Shown: piece by piece, positions 1 to 6,760 of the stretch | How the letters are laid out: each line of letters begins with the position of its first letter | How positions within the stretch are numbered: position 1 is the stretch's first letter | Source of the DNA: Microcaldota archaeon | GTDB lineage: Archaea; Micrarchaeota; Micrarchaeia; Micrarchaeales; Micrarchaeaceae | Length of the DNA stretch: 13,025 nt | Reading direction: 5' to 3' | Assembly: GCA_021834865.1 (NCBI GenBank) | Contig: JAKBRD010000023.1 | Span: 1 to 13,025, forward strand | The notes under the pieces: generated by a model | Told to the model about the DNA's origin: nothing | Seen by the model: the letters and a program-made list of their open reading frames with translations, nothing else | Databases searched by the model: none | Position numbers and translations under genes: made by a program

Positions 1-1150
1 ATATGCCAGCTATAGAAACTACCGGAATATACCTTTTTTCCTGCTGCTGCTTTTTCTTTAGGTTGTAGTAGAAGTATATTGCGGATACGTTTATTATGAA
101 GTATGCGCTAAGAACTGCAGCATTGGACGAATCGACTATAGTTCCGAACGATACAAGAAGCAGAAAGATTATTGACAAAACAGCTGATACAATTATTGCA
201 TTGATCGGAGTTGAAAATCTGTCTATATAGGATAAGAATCCAGGAAGTTCCTTATCCCTGCCAAGCGCAAAGAAAACCCTTGAAGTGCCTAGAACTCCGG
301 TGAGTATGACTCCTGCAGTGGCAGTCACGCCGCCGAAAGCGATGATGATTGCAAGTATGCTGTCGTGCATGCTCTTTATGGCAGTTGACAGCGGAGCCGC
401 TGAACTTGCAAGATTGGAATAAGGAACAAGGCCCACGGCAACGATTGCGACTGCAATGTATATTACCGTCGATATTATTATAGAAAGTATTATCGCCTTC
501 GGTATTGTTTTCTCAGGGTCCTTGACCTCGTCGCTTATTGTAGTCACTCTGGAGAATCCTGTAAATGCGAAGAATATTATCGCGGCACCGGCTATGGTGC
601 CAGTCATGCCGTTTGGCGCGAAATTGGAAAAGTTGGAGAGATGGAAGCTGCTAAGCCCTGAAACTATGAATATAAGCAGTACGGCAAGGTTTATCACAAC
701 AAATGCAGATATCGTCTTGGCCGAGTTTTTTATTCCTAGTATGTTTATTAACGAGAACGCGATTATTGCGGCTATTGCAAAATAGACAGTATTTATGTGA
801 GTTGAAAAAAGTATGTTGACGTAGCCGCCCATGCTTATCGAAACCGCAGCTATTGCTATTATGTTGCCGAATGTCCAGAGCCAGCCGCCTATGAATCCAG
901 CGAACGGCCTGAATGACTCTTTGGCGTATTCGTAGACACCTCCTTCCTTTGCTACGTGCCTGGCTATCTCCGCAAAGCTCAATCCGGTAAGTATGGCTAT
1001 GATTGCAGATAATATTATCGATATTATTATCGATGGGCCTGCGTGCCCTATGGCAACGCCTATTATCACGAATATTCCTGCGCCTATTATGGCGCCGAGA
1101 TTTATCATGAGCGCCTGCGTAAGCGTTACGGATCTCGATAGCGTATTCAT
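1..1150 (-). CDS. APC-superfamily amino-acid permease (3' end outside window)
   Basis: Integral membrane transporter expected to carry amino acids or related amines across the cytoplasmic membrane by cation-coupled or exchange transport. About 383 codons are visible and the C-terminus runs off the window start. Near the N-terminus, residues 17-30 (NLGAIIGAGIFVIIG) give the unwound TM1 motif G-x-G-I-F of the APC/LeuT fold. About residues 200-225 contain FAFTGFSRVTTISDEVKDP followed by KTIPKAI, the family's TM6 and following loop signature. About ten or eleven hydrophobic segments alternate with short loops, and a Lys/Gln-rich loop (KKKQQQEKR) lies near the truncated end. The start is the ATG at 1148-1150; no in-frame start codon was found close upstream. 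It lies 34 bases behind csaA on the same strand, so the two are probably co-transcribed. The exact substrate cannot be read from the sequence. Confidence 0.9.
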   Translation of the reverse strand, partial: MNTLSRSVTLTQALMINLGAIIGAGIFVIIGVAIGHAGPSIIISIILSAIIAILTGLSFAEIARHVAKEGGVYEYAKESFRPFAGFIGGWLWTFGNIIAIAAVSISMGGYVNILFSTHINTVYFAIAAIIAFSLINILGIKNSAKTISAFVVINLAVLLIFIVSGLSSFHLSNFSNFAPNGMTGTIAGAAIIFFAFTGFSRVTTISDEVKDPEKTIPKAIILSIIISTVIYIAVAIVAVGLVPYSNLASSAAPLSTAIKSMHDSILAIIIAFGGVTATAGVILTGVLGTSRVFFALGRDKELPGFLSYIDRFSTPINAIIVSAVLSIIFLLLVSFGTIVDSSNAAVLSAYFIINVSAIYFYYNLKKKQQQEKRYIPVVSIAGI

Positions 1151-1184
1151 CGATACACACTTGCTCGCTTAAGCTTATTAGCCG

Positions 1185-1511
1185 TTAGGCTATTCTGCTC
1201 CCTATCGGTGCATCTTGGGAAACGCCGAGCAGAACAATCCCTTTTTCAGTAACGGCTCCAAGAACAAGAACTTCGGATATGAAATTGGCAACCTGCTTCG
1301 GAGGGAAATTGACCACGGCAACGACTTTTCTTCCCACGAGCTCTTCCTTTGGATAATTTGTTATCTGTGCAGATGAATGCTTGATGCCTATATCGTTTCC
1401 AAAATCCAGGGTAAGCTTGTACGCAGGTTTTCGCGCTTCTGGAAAATCTTCAACTTTTGTTATTACGCCCACGCGCATTTCTACCTTTTCGAAATCCTGG
1501 TATGTTATCAT
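1185..1511 (-). CDS. csaA: CsaA-like tRNA-binding (EMAPII/Myf fold) protein
   Basis: Small OB-fold protein of the CsaA family, related to the tRNA-binding domains of EMAPII, Arc1p and the methionyl- and phenylalanyl-tRNA synthetases. In Bacillus CsaA was described as a secretion-related chaperone; in archaea the role is unproven, probably RNA or protein binding as a homodimer. The 108 residues match the usual CsaA length. Family blocks seen are FEKVEMRVGVI near the N-terminus, FPEARKPAYKLTLDFG, GIKHSSAQIT, then VVAVVNFPPKQVANFISEVL and LVLGAV. The ATG at 1509-1511 is chosen because the family begins just before the DFEKVE-type block; a longer reading from 1538 adds nine unconserved residues. 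It precedes the permease gene on the same strand and diverges from prpB, with a perfect dyad in the shared upstream region. Confidence 0.9.
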   Translation of the reverse strand: MITYQDFEKVEMRVGVITKVEDFPEARKPAYKLTLDFGNDIGIKHSSAQITNYPKEELVGRKVVAVVNFPPKQVANFISEVLVLGAVTEKGIVLLGVSQDAPIGSRIA

Positions 1512-1542
1512 GAAACCACATTTTGTCGTAAACACCATAGCA

Positions 1543-1559
1543 TTGTAATAAAATTACAA
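1543..1559. promoter_or_regulatory. Perfect 7-3-7 dyad in the csaA/prpB divergent region
   Basis: TTGTAAT and ATTACAA flank AAA. On the minus strand the dyad covers a TATA-like TTTTATTA element about 26 bases before the expected csaA transcript start, so a protein bound here could block csaA transcription. It lies about 90 bases before prpB and could act on both genes. The operator role is inference from position and symmetry. Confidence 0.4.
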
Positions 1560-1647
1560 AAGCTTTTTGCAGCAATCCATTCTGGGCCTTATGCCAATAG
1601 TGATAAAAGCATTACAGCCGCAAGCGTATATATGCACGGGTGTTTGG

Positions 1648-2541
1648 ATGTCGATTTTAAGGGATAATATAAATTCCGGGCCTGCAGGATTGAGGAAGCT
1701 TCTCGATTCCAAGGAAATAATAATAGCCCCAGGGGTTTTTGATGGGATATCGGCAATCATTGCTGAAAAAGCGGGATTTAATGCCCTGTATCTCTCAGGC
1801 TCTGGGATAGCCGGAGTGATGGGATTGCCCGACCTATCCGTTACGACGATGGATGAGGTGCTGCATTCCGTACGCAACATAGTAGCCGTTAGCAAAAGCC
1901 CGTTGATAGTTGACGTTGATACCGGATTTGGAGAGCCCTTAAATGTTATAAGGACTGTCAGGGAATTGGAAAGAGCCGGCGGCGCAGGAATGCACATCGA
2001 AGACCAAAAACTTCCGAAGAAGTGCGGGCACCTGAACGGAAAGGTAATCGTGCCAGAAGAGGAAATGGTTGAAAAACTTGATGCAGCGGTTTCGGCCAGA
2101 AAAAACAAGGATTTCGTCATAATAGCAAGAACGGATTCGCGAGCAGTAGAAGGGCTTGATGCAGCTATAATACGTGCTAATGAGTATGTCAGGCACGGAG
2201 CCGATGCCATATTTGTCGAGGCTTTGGAATCTAAAGAGGAGTTTGAGGAATGCGCAAGGAAGATAAAGGCGCCTCTTCTCGCAAATATGACAGAATACGG
2301 CAAAAGCCCTCTGCTTTCCGCAGGAGAACTGGAAAAAATAGGCTGTAAGATTGTCATATTCCCGCTAACTGCCTTTAGATCCACGCTCTCCACAATGGAA
2401 ACGGTATATGGCGAGCTTCGTTCCAAAGGGACGCAGAAGGACATGCTGGACAGTATAATGCAGAGGGAAAAATTCTACGACATAATAGGCTACGATGAGT
2501 ACGAAAAGGAGGATGACGAAATTTCAAGGCACATAAAATAA
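1648..2541 (+). CDS. prpB: Methylisocitrate lyase-type enzyme (ICL/PEP mutase superfamily)
   Basis: Predicted to cleave 2-methylisocitrate to pyruvate and succinate, the last step of the methylcitrate route for propionyl-CoA, as a cytoplasmic Mg2+-dependent TIM barrel. From the chosen ATG the protein has 297 residues, the usual PrpB length. Seen are the substrate loop YLSGSGIAG (48-56), metal-binding DVDTGFG (89-95, Asp89 and Asp91), HIED (116-119), and the catalytic-loop signature KKCGH (124-128) with the Cys expected in lyases rather than PEP mutases. IARTDS, NMTEYGK, PLTAFR and the GTQKDMLD C-terminal block also fit. The ATG at 1648 is preferred because homology begins with the LRKLL helix; the frame is open back to 1567. 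A TATA-like TATATAT (1627-1633) lies upstream, only 18 bases from the ATG, which is close. No citrate synthase or 2-methylcitrate dehydratase gene is in the window. A short isocitrate lyase or oxaloacetate decarboxylase is the main alternative. Confidence 0.88.
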   Translation: MSILRDNINSGPAGLRKLLDSKEIIIAPGVFDGISAIIAEKAGFNALYLSGSGIAGVMGLPDLSVTTMDEVLHSVRNIVAVSKSPLIVDVDTGFGEPLNVIRTVRELERAGGAGMHIEDQKLPKKCGHLNGKVIVPEEEMVEKLDAAVSARKNKDFVIIARTDSRAVEGLDAAIIRANEYVRHGADAIFVEALESKEEFEECARKIKAPLLANMTEYGKSPLLSAGELEKIGCKIVIFPLTAFRSTLSTMETVYGELRSKGTQKDMLDSIMQREKFYDIIGYDEYEKEDDEISRHIK

Positions 2542-3321
2542 TCAGATTTTCGCGAACTGATTCAGGGCCTTGCTGAAATCTTCGACATTTTCGTACATTG
2601 GGCAGTGCTTGCTGTGCTTTATTATTACGAGCTTTGAGCCGTTAAGCTTTTTGCTCAGGAGCCTCAGCTCCTCTATGCTTCGGTTCTTATCGTGTATTCC
2701 GAATATCAATAGGGAAGGGCATTTTATGCGCGAAAGCTTGTCGTCAAGAGAGATGCGCATTATGCCGTTCAGCGTGCCGATTACGGAATTCCTTGTCATC
2801 TTAAGCCCTTCTCTCATAAAAATGCTGAGCTCGGCTTTGGAGATATTGTCAAAAAGGCTTGGGACTACGCCCTTTATCAAAGCTTTGTAGTCCTTTTTAG
2901 CTTCCATAATCCACCCTGGGACAAGCTTCGAGGGCTTTTCCGCGGAGTCTACAACTACGAGCTTCTTCACGAAAGCGCTGTGCCTAATCGCCAGATACAT
3001 CGCTACCTGGCCACCCATTGAATGCCCAACTACCACAGCATTTTTCACGCCCAGGCGCTTTGAAGCTGCATAGACTTCGTCTGAGAGCCTTGGAAGCCCG
3101 TATCCGGACTTTGGCTTGCTGGAATCTCCGAAGCCCTTAATGTCAATTGCAATTATGTTGAACGAGCCTGCATTCTCCCTTATGTACTTTGACCATATTT
3201 GCGACGAGCCAGCCCAGCCGTGTATTAGCAGAAGGGTGCTGTCGCTGTGGGCATCTGAAATATTGCAGTGGAGAACTACTCCACCGCCCAAATCCACGTA
3301 GGCATTCTTAGGCATTGTCAC
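2542..3321 (-). CDS. Alpha/beta-hydrolase fold protein
   Basis: Soluble serine hydrolase of the alpha/beta-hydrolase superfamily, 259 residues, a normal length. The oxyanion-loop motif HGWAGSSQIW starts at residue 34. The nucleophile elbow G-H-S-M-G-G puts Ser101 at the catalytic position. Asp211 in FGIHDKNRS is the likely acid and His239 in KHCPMYEN the likely base, so the triad is complete. No signal peptide is visible. Substrate is unknown; esterase, lactonase or C-C hydrolase activities all occur in this fold. The GTG at 3319-3321 overlaps the stop of the MFS gene (GTGA, 4 bases), implying translational coupling; an ATG two codons later (3313-3315) is an alternative start. Its stop codon abuts the prpB stop with no base between, so the two transcripts must overlap at their 3' ends. 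Confidence 0.88.
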   Translation of the reverse strand: MTMPKNAYVDLGGGVVLHCNISDAHSDSTLLLIHGWAGSSQIWSKYIRENAGSFNIIAIDIKGFGDSSKPKSGYGLPRLSDEVYAASKRLGVKNAVVVGHSMGGQVAMYLAIRHSAFVKKLVVVDSAEKPSKLVPGWIMEAKKDYKALIKGVVPSLFDNISKAELSIFMREGLKMTRNSVIGTLNGIMRISLDDKLSRIKCPSLLIFGIHDKNRSIEELRLLSKKLNGSKLVIIKHSKHCPMYENVEDFSKALNQFAKI

Positions 3322-4688
3322 ATGTTCGATATGTCTTCAAGATGCATCTTCGAGCTCTTCGGGCCTATCAGCATTATGTCTGCAATTACTATCGCTATCA
3401 GTATGAATATTGCAACGAAAGTAATAAGCAGGCCGTGGCTAATCACCAGCGCCACCATGAACAGCGGCACTGTTGCAGAGGCAAGGGCGTTTATTGACTG
3501 TCCCAGCCCGGTGGCGCTGCCCCTGAGCTTTGTCGGGAATATCTCAGCCTGGTACTGGTGGAAGAAGTTGCTCATGTTCCAGAATGAGAATTGTATGAAG
3601 AACCCAAGAGCCAGCATCAGGTATAGGTTCGATGTCACTGCGAACAGCAACCCCAATATTCCCGCAGCAAGTATGAAGAGCACTATGCCATACTTCCTTT
3701 CGATCTTGTCTACTATCCCTATGTTGAATATGCTTCCTACGACGAATCCCGAGAATATTATCATCGTAAATAGTATTGAGGATGTTATTGTGTATCCTTT
3801 ATCTACGAAGAACAGCGGGACCAAAACGTTGAAAGTGAATGCTGCTCCGCTCTGTGCATACTGGAATATTATTATCATTATAGTTCTAAGCCTAAGCTTC
3901 TTAGAGAACAGCTCTCCCCATCCGACCTTCTTGTGAGGAACAACTTCAGTAGTATGGACTATGTTTGGCAGCTTCCTGAGATGGTTATATTTCATTACCC
4001 TCTTTTCTATCATTGTGGTTTCATCGTCAGCCTGCTTCTTCATGCCTTTTCCTTCGAGCCATCTCGGGGACTCTATTATTTTGCGCCTTAGTATCCACAT
4101 TATTGTAGAGCCCGCAGCTACGATTATCAGCGTAATTCTCCAGCTCAGGTCAAGGTTGAACCCTGAAAGCCCGTACATAACGAGCGAGGCCACAGGTGCA
4201 CCTATTACCGCTATTGTATATACAAGAGCGAGCCTGGCACCCCTTGAATTCTTAGGCATAACCTCGCTAACGTATGTATCTGCTACGCCCAATTCAGGGC
4301 CGACCCCCAAGCCTATTATGAAAATGAATATGGATATCAGGATGTAGTTAGGCATTATTGCAGCCAGCACGCTTGCGACTGCCACTATGCCAAGGTTCAT
4401 GAAATATACAAATCTCCTTCCGTGCGTATCAGCAAACCTTCCCAGAACTAAAGTTCCTACCAGCATTCCCATATAGAAAGATGTAGGTATTATCAATGTT
4501 CCCACAACCGCACTCAGGCCGAGAGCGTGCTCGACCAATACTGCAAGGGACCCCTGCCCGAAAATCATGAACAGGGCGAAGAATTCGCCGCCTGCAATTA
4601 GCAAAAGGAACTTGAGATGAAATCTGCTGAAGGGAAGCCTGTCAAGCCTATCCCCTACGTTTACGGATTTTTTTGAACCCATTGACAT
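3318..4688 (-). CDS. MFS transporter, sugar/metabolite porter type
   Basis: Twelve-helix major facilitator superfamily permease, probably a proton-coupled symporter of a sugar, organic acid or aromatic compound. With numbering from the longest reading (GTG at 4697), motif A is GRFADTHGRRF at 86-96, the TM4-TM5 block is YVSEVMPKNSRG (142-153), and ESPRWLE (209-215) opens the large central cytoplasmic loop. IFPTKLRGSATG in the second half mirrors the family motif between TM10 and TM11. The central loop is Lys-rich. Possible starts are GTG 4697, ATG 4688 and ATG 4682; a TATA box centred near 4724 predicts transcription from about 4697-4702, so GTG could be leaderless and the ATGs short-leader. 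ATG 4688 is listed as the more usual codon. It is followed by the coupled hydrolase, suggesting uptake and hydrolysis of one substrate class. Confidence 0.9.
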   Translation of the reverse strand: MSMGSKKSVNVGDRLDRLPFSRFHLKFLLLIAGGEFFALFMIFGQGSLAVLVEHALGLSAVVGTLIIPTSFYMGMLVGTLVLGRFADTHGRRFVYFMNLGIVAVASVLAAIMPNYILISIFIFIIGLGVGPELGVADTYVSEVMPKNSRGARLALVYTIAVIGAPVASLVMYGLSGFNLDLSWRITLIIVAAGSTIMWILRRKIIESPRWLEGKGMKKQADDETTMIEKRVMKYNHLRKLPNIVHTTEVVPHKKVGWGELFSKKLRLRTIMIIIFQYAQSGAAFTFNVLVPLFFVDKGYTITSSILFTMIIFSGFVVGSIFNIGIVDKIERKYGIVLFILAAGILGLLFAVTSNLYLMLALGFFIQFSFWNMSNFFHQYQAEIFPTKLRGSATGLGQSINALASATVPLFMVALVISHGLLITFVAIFILIAIVIADIMLIGPKSSKMHLEDISNM

Positions 4689-4718
4689 CCAAACCACTTA
4701 TTAAGAATACTATGAGAA

Positions 4719-4730
4719 GGTTTAAATAGC
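4719..4730 (-). promoter_or_regulatory. TATA-type promoter of the MFS-hydrolase operon
   Basis: Read on the minus strand the element is GCTATTTAAACC, a good archaeal TATA box. Its centre lies about 27 bases before the GTG at 4697, the usual distance to an archaeal transcript start, so the mRNA would be leaderless or carry roughly ten leader bases. Confidence 0.6.
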
Positions 4731-4782
4731 ATTAGTAAAGTTGTAAATCTAGGGTTGTTTTATTGCTTGGCGTAAAAAGGCT

Positions 4783-4804
4783 TATATATCTATTAGGATA
4801 TATA
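4783..4804 (+). promoter_or_regulatory. Dyad over the TATA region of the winged-helix gene
   Basis: TATATATC (4783-4790) and GATATATA (4797-4804) form a perfect 8-base inverted repeat around TATTAG. It contains the TATA-like sequence expected to drive the gene at 4823 (predicted start near 4811). The heptamer TATTAGG also occurs twice, at 4791 and 4808. The overlap of dyad and promoter suggests autorepression by the encoded winged-helix protein; this is inference. Confidence 0.5.
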
Positions 4805-4822
4805 TTTATTAGGTGTTAAATT

Positions 4823-5089
4823 ATGCAGGTACAAAGGGAAATAGTACATTATCCTACGCTTAAGACCATACTTGCTATTGAAAATGTTGTAAGGTCAGCT
4901 AACAACCCTGTAAGCAGGAACCAGATACTTGCAAGGATGCCCACAAAGGTGATGCGCTCGACGCTTAATCTTGCTCTTGACTACATGGAAAAGAGGGGCC
5001 TTGTGCTTGAAACGAATAAGGGCTTCATCTGGACTTTCAACCCAAGCAAGAAGCTGAAGAAAGCGGAAGAAGAAGGCTTGGAGGTGTAG
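4823..5089 (+). CDS. Small winged-helix DNA-binding protein, probable antitoxin
   Basis: An 88-residue soluble protein. Residues about 14-70 have the pattern of a winged helix: a first helix (LKTILAIENVVRSA), a turn with NPVSRNQILARMP, a recognition-helix candidate KVMRSTLNLALDYMEKRG, then a short beta wing (LVLETNKGFIWTFN). The tail is Lys/Glu-rich. From my recollection of archaeal genomes, small winged-helix genes of this shape commonly precede a RelE-like toxin gene, and such a toxin remnant starts two bases after this stop. I infer an antitoxin and autoregulator. A GGTG about seven bases before the ATG could serve as ribosome binding site. The gene appears intact while its partner is broken. 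It could also be an unrelated regulator. Confidence 0.7.
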   Translation: MQVQREIVHYPTLKTILAIENVVRSANNPVSRNQILARMPTKVMRSTLNLALDYMEKRGLVLETNKGFIWTFNPSKKLKKAEEEGLEV

Positions 5090-5091
5090 GC

Positions 5092-5286
5092 TTGGCTGTG
5101 AAGCGTGTCTCAATAAAGCTTCTTGGAGACGCAAAGGAAGCTTACCTTGTGCTCAAGAAGCTGGTTGAAGATGAGCGCAAGAAAGGCATCTTGAAGATTC
5201 CAGTTTTGGGTTTCCGAACCTTGCTTGCCGTCGTGATTTAACGAAAGATGCCCACGCTAATTAATGTGCTGTTGATTATCATTTGA
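5092..5286 (+). pseudogene. Decayed RelE-like toxin remnant
   Basis: A strong ribosome binding site, GGAGGTG (5080-5086), sits inside the end of the winged-helix gene and precedes TTG 5092 or GTG 5098. The open frame encodes 49 residues ending at TAA 5239-5241. Its first 36 residues (VKRVSIKLLGDAKEAYLVLKK and on to DERKKGI) resemble the first helical hairpin of archaeal RelE-family toxins. Beyond GI the expected E-N/D-S...TLL block is split between frames: EDSSFGF reads two bases out of frame, RTLLAVVI reads in the original frame, then comes the stop, after which RKMPTLI continues in that same frame. The beta-sheet core with catalytic residues is missing, since intact relatives are about twice as long. 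I infer inactivation by indels, a nonsense change and 3' loss. The alternative is a genuine short peptide. Confidence 0.55.
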
Positions 5287-5303
5287 TAATTAACTTAACA
5301 CAT
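5264..5303. promoter_or_regulatory. 40-base imperfect dyad before abiE
   Basis: The core arms GTTGATTATCA (5271-5281) and TGATAATTAAC (5284-5294) pair with one G-T position around a TT spacer. After a small asymmetric gap, ATGTG (5264-5268) and CACAT (5299-5303) extend the symmetry. It ends just upstream of the abiEi TATA box. AbiEi proteins studied in bacteria repress their own operon by binding inverted repeats, so an AbiEi operator is likely. A transcription-end hairpin for the upstream remnant is possible, but no T-run follows. Confidence 0.5.
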
Positions 5304-5314
5304 ATATTTAAATA
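5303..5314 (+). promoter_or_regulatory. TATA-type promoter of the abiE operon
   Basis: TATATTTAAATA is centred about 27 bases before the abiEi ATG at 5337, predicting a leaderless mRNA. No Shine-Dalgarno-like sequence precedes that ATG, which agrees. Confidence 0.6.
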
Positions 5315-5336
5315 CCATTTTGTATAAATTATTAAT

Positions 5337-5984
5337 ATGCAAACAAGCGACTTTGTAAGCTTTCTGATTGAAAGGCACATGCCAGTATTTACCTTAAATG
5401 ATACAGTAAAGATACTGCGCAAAAACAGGGCCTACTCCATACTTTTCCTTCACAGATGCGTGAAGAAAGGATACATTGGTAGAGTCGAAAGGGGCTTATA
5501 CTATGTAAAGGAGAGGTACAACGAATACGAGATAGCGTCGCATGTGATGAACCCATCATATGTAAGCATGGTGTCTGCACTTGCCTACTATGGCTTGACC
5601 ACACAGATACCAAGAGTGGTCTACGTAGTCTCAACGAAACGGCACAATATGCTCAAAGGCGTTGCGGGTTTCGACATTGTTTTTAAAAAAATAAAAAAGG
5701 ACATGCTATTCGGATACAAAAAGGAAGCCGATGGTAACATATTCATCGCGGAGCCGGAGAAGGCGCTGATAGACATATATTATTTTGGTGATGTAAATGA
5801 CCTCGACCCTGCGGCACTTGAAAGGCCAGCAAGAATAGACGTTAACAAACTTGTGTCTTATGCAGTGAAAAGTAAGAAAAGATCAGTGCTCGTTGGAATT
5901 ACGGCACTGCTGAGAGAACATGGATATGCAACGCAGGCTAAAAGGCTGGCCACTTTAGCACAAATAGATAAAGTGAGTATATGA
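5337..5984 (+). CDS. abiEi: AbiEi-type antitoxin / transcriptional repressor
   Basis: Antitoxin of a type IV toxin-antitoxin pair, 215 residues, within the usual 200-280. Type IV antitoxins counter the toxin's effect rather than binding it, and also repress the operon. Residues about 15-60 form a winged helix: MPVFTLNDTVKILRKN, then SILFLHRCVKKGYIGRVERG and the wing LYYV. The central block SYVSMVSALAYYGLTTQIPR is the typical AbiEi core, where a serine-alanine helix leads to the short-helix YGL motif. IFIAEPEKALIDIYYFG matches the conserved E-K-A-L-x-D segment. A Lys/Arg-rich helical C-terminus follows. It overlaps abiEii by ATGA (4 bases), implying coupled translation. Expression is expected to be controlled through the upstream dyad. 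Confidence 0.88.
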   Translation: MQTSDFVSFLIERHMPVFTLNDTVKILRKNRAYSILFLHRCVKKGYIGRVERGLYYVKERYNEYEIASHVMNPSYVSMVSALAYYGLTTQIPRVVYVVSTKRHNMLKGVAGFDIVFKKIKKDMLFGYKKEADGNIFIAEPEKALIDIYYFGDVNDLDPAALERPARIDVNKLVSYAVKSKKRSVLVGITALLREHGYATQAKRLATLAQIDKVSI

Positions 5985-6757
5985 TCGAGAAGAATGAGCT
6001 TCTGAAAATGCACATTTACGAACAACCGTATCAAAAGGAGAAGGACTACGTGGAAGAACTATTTCTTGATGGGATATATGCCGTAACTGGAGAGTTGGTG
6101 TTTAAGGGCGGGACAGCGCTCTCTAAATTCTATGGCTCTATAAGGTTTTCCGACGATCTCGACTTCTCGCTGGTGCATGGAAACGGAGGAAACAGGCTGC
6201 CCGTATTGCTTGACAATGTCATAGACAGGATTTCTAAGGAATATCCGCTGAAGATTATGAGAAAGAAAAATAATGCCGATATGCTTGTGTACGAACTTAG
6301 TGTGAGGGGTCCGTTATTTGAGATGCTGAACAAATATCAGCACCTGAAGATAGAGATAGATAAGAAGGCTTCTGTCATTGAGAAAACAGAGGTGTTTAGG
6401 AGAAATCCTACATATTTAGACTTAAAGCCATATGTCGCAGTAGTCATGAACAGGAAGGAAATATTATCGGAGAAGATTGTCGCACTGCTTTTCAGGCATA
6501 ATATTAAGGCAAGAGATTTGTATGACATCTATTTTCTCGCAAAGAGCGGGGTAGATTTTGAAGTCAGCATGATAGATAAGAAAATGAGAGAATATGGTCA
6601 TACATTCACAAAAGATAGATTGCTTTCCAGAGTGGAGCAGTTGAGTCCTATATGGGGCAAAGAGCTAGGAAGGCTGTTGCCAGAAAGCGAATTTGTCAAC
6701 TACAAAGATGTGAAAGAGTATCTTATGACGCGCTTTGAAGCTGCTGGGTTAATCTAA
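5981..6757 (+). CDS. abiEii: AbiEii/AbiGii-family nucleotidyltransferase toxin
   Basis: Toxin of the AbiE pair, a DNA polymerase-beta-like nucleotidyltransferase. Family members use nucleoside triphosphates, and several modify tRNA acceptor ends and stop growth reversibly; bacterial systems can abort phage infection. The 258 residues are a usual length. Motif I is KGGTALSKFYG (42-52), followed by the metal-binding RFSDDLDFS (55-63) with Asp59 and Asp61. The third acidic position is probably Glu125 or Asp127 in LKIEIDKK. The C-terminal helical motif EILSEKIVALL (160-170) with KARDLYDIYFL (176-186) completes the family signature, so it appears catalytically intact. The stop lies three bases from the 3' end of tRNA-Leu on the other strand. 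Confidence 0.9.
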   Translation: MIEKNELLKMHIYEQPYQKEKDYVEELFLDGIYAVTGELVFKGGTALSKFYGSIRFSDDLDFSLVHGNGGNRLPVLLDNVIDRISKEYPLKIMRKKNNADMLVYELSVRGPLFEMLNKYQHLKIEIDKKASVIEKTEVFRRNPTYLDLKPYVAVVMNRKEILSEKIVALLFRHNIKARDLYDIYFLAKSGVDFEVSMIDKKMREYGHTFTKDRLLSRVEQLSPIWGKELGRLLPESEFVNYKDVKEYLMTRFEAAGLI

Positions 6758-6760
6758 TAT

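Noticed and set aside
651..1160. 169-codon minus-strand frame
   Set aside because: It is a shifted reading of the APC permease. Its Arg/His/Asn-rich low-hydrophobicity product has no domain pattern, while the permease frame shows clear family motifs.
1554..2444. 296-codon minus-strand frame opposite prpB
   Set aside because: Ser/Ile/Pro-rich shadow of a gene with a full methylisocitrate lyase signature.
3268..3936. 222-codon plus-strand frame opposite the MFS gene
   Set aside because: Antisense shadow; the MFS motifs on the minus strand explain the open frame.
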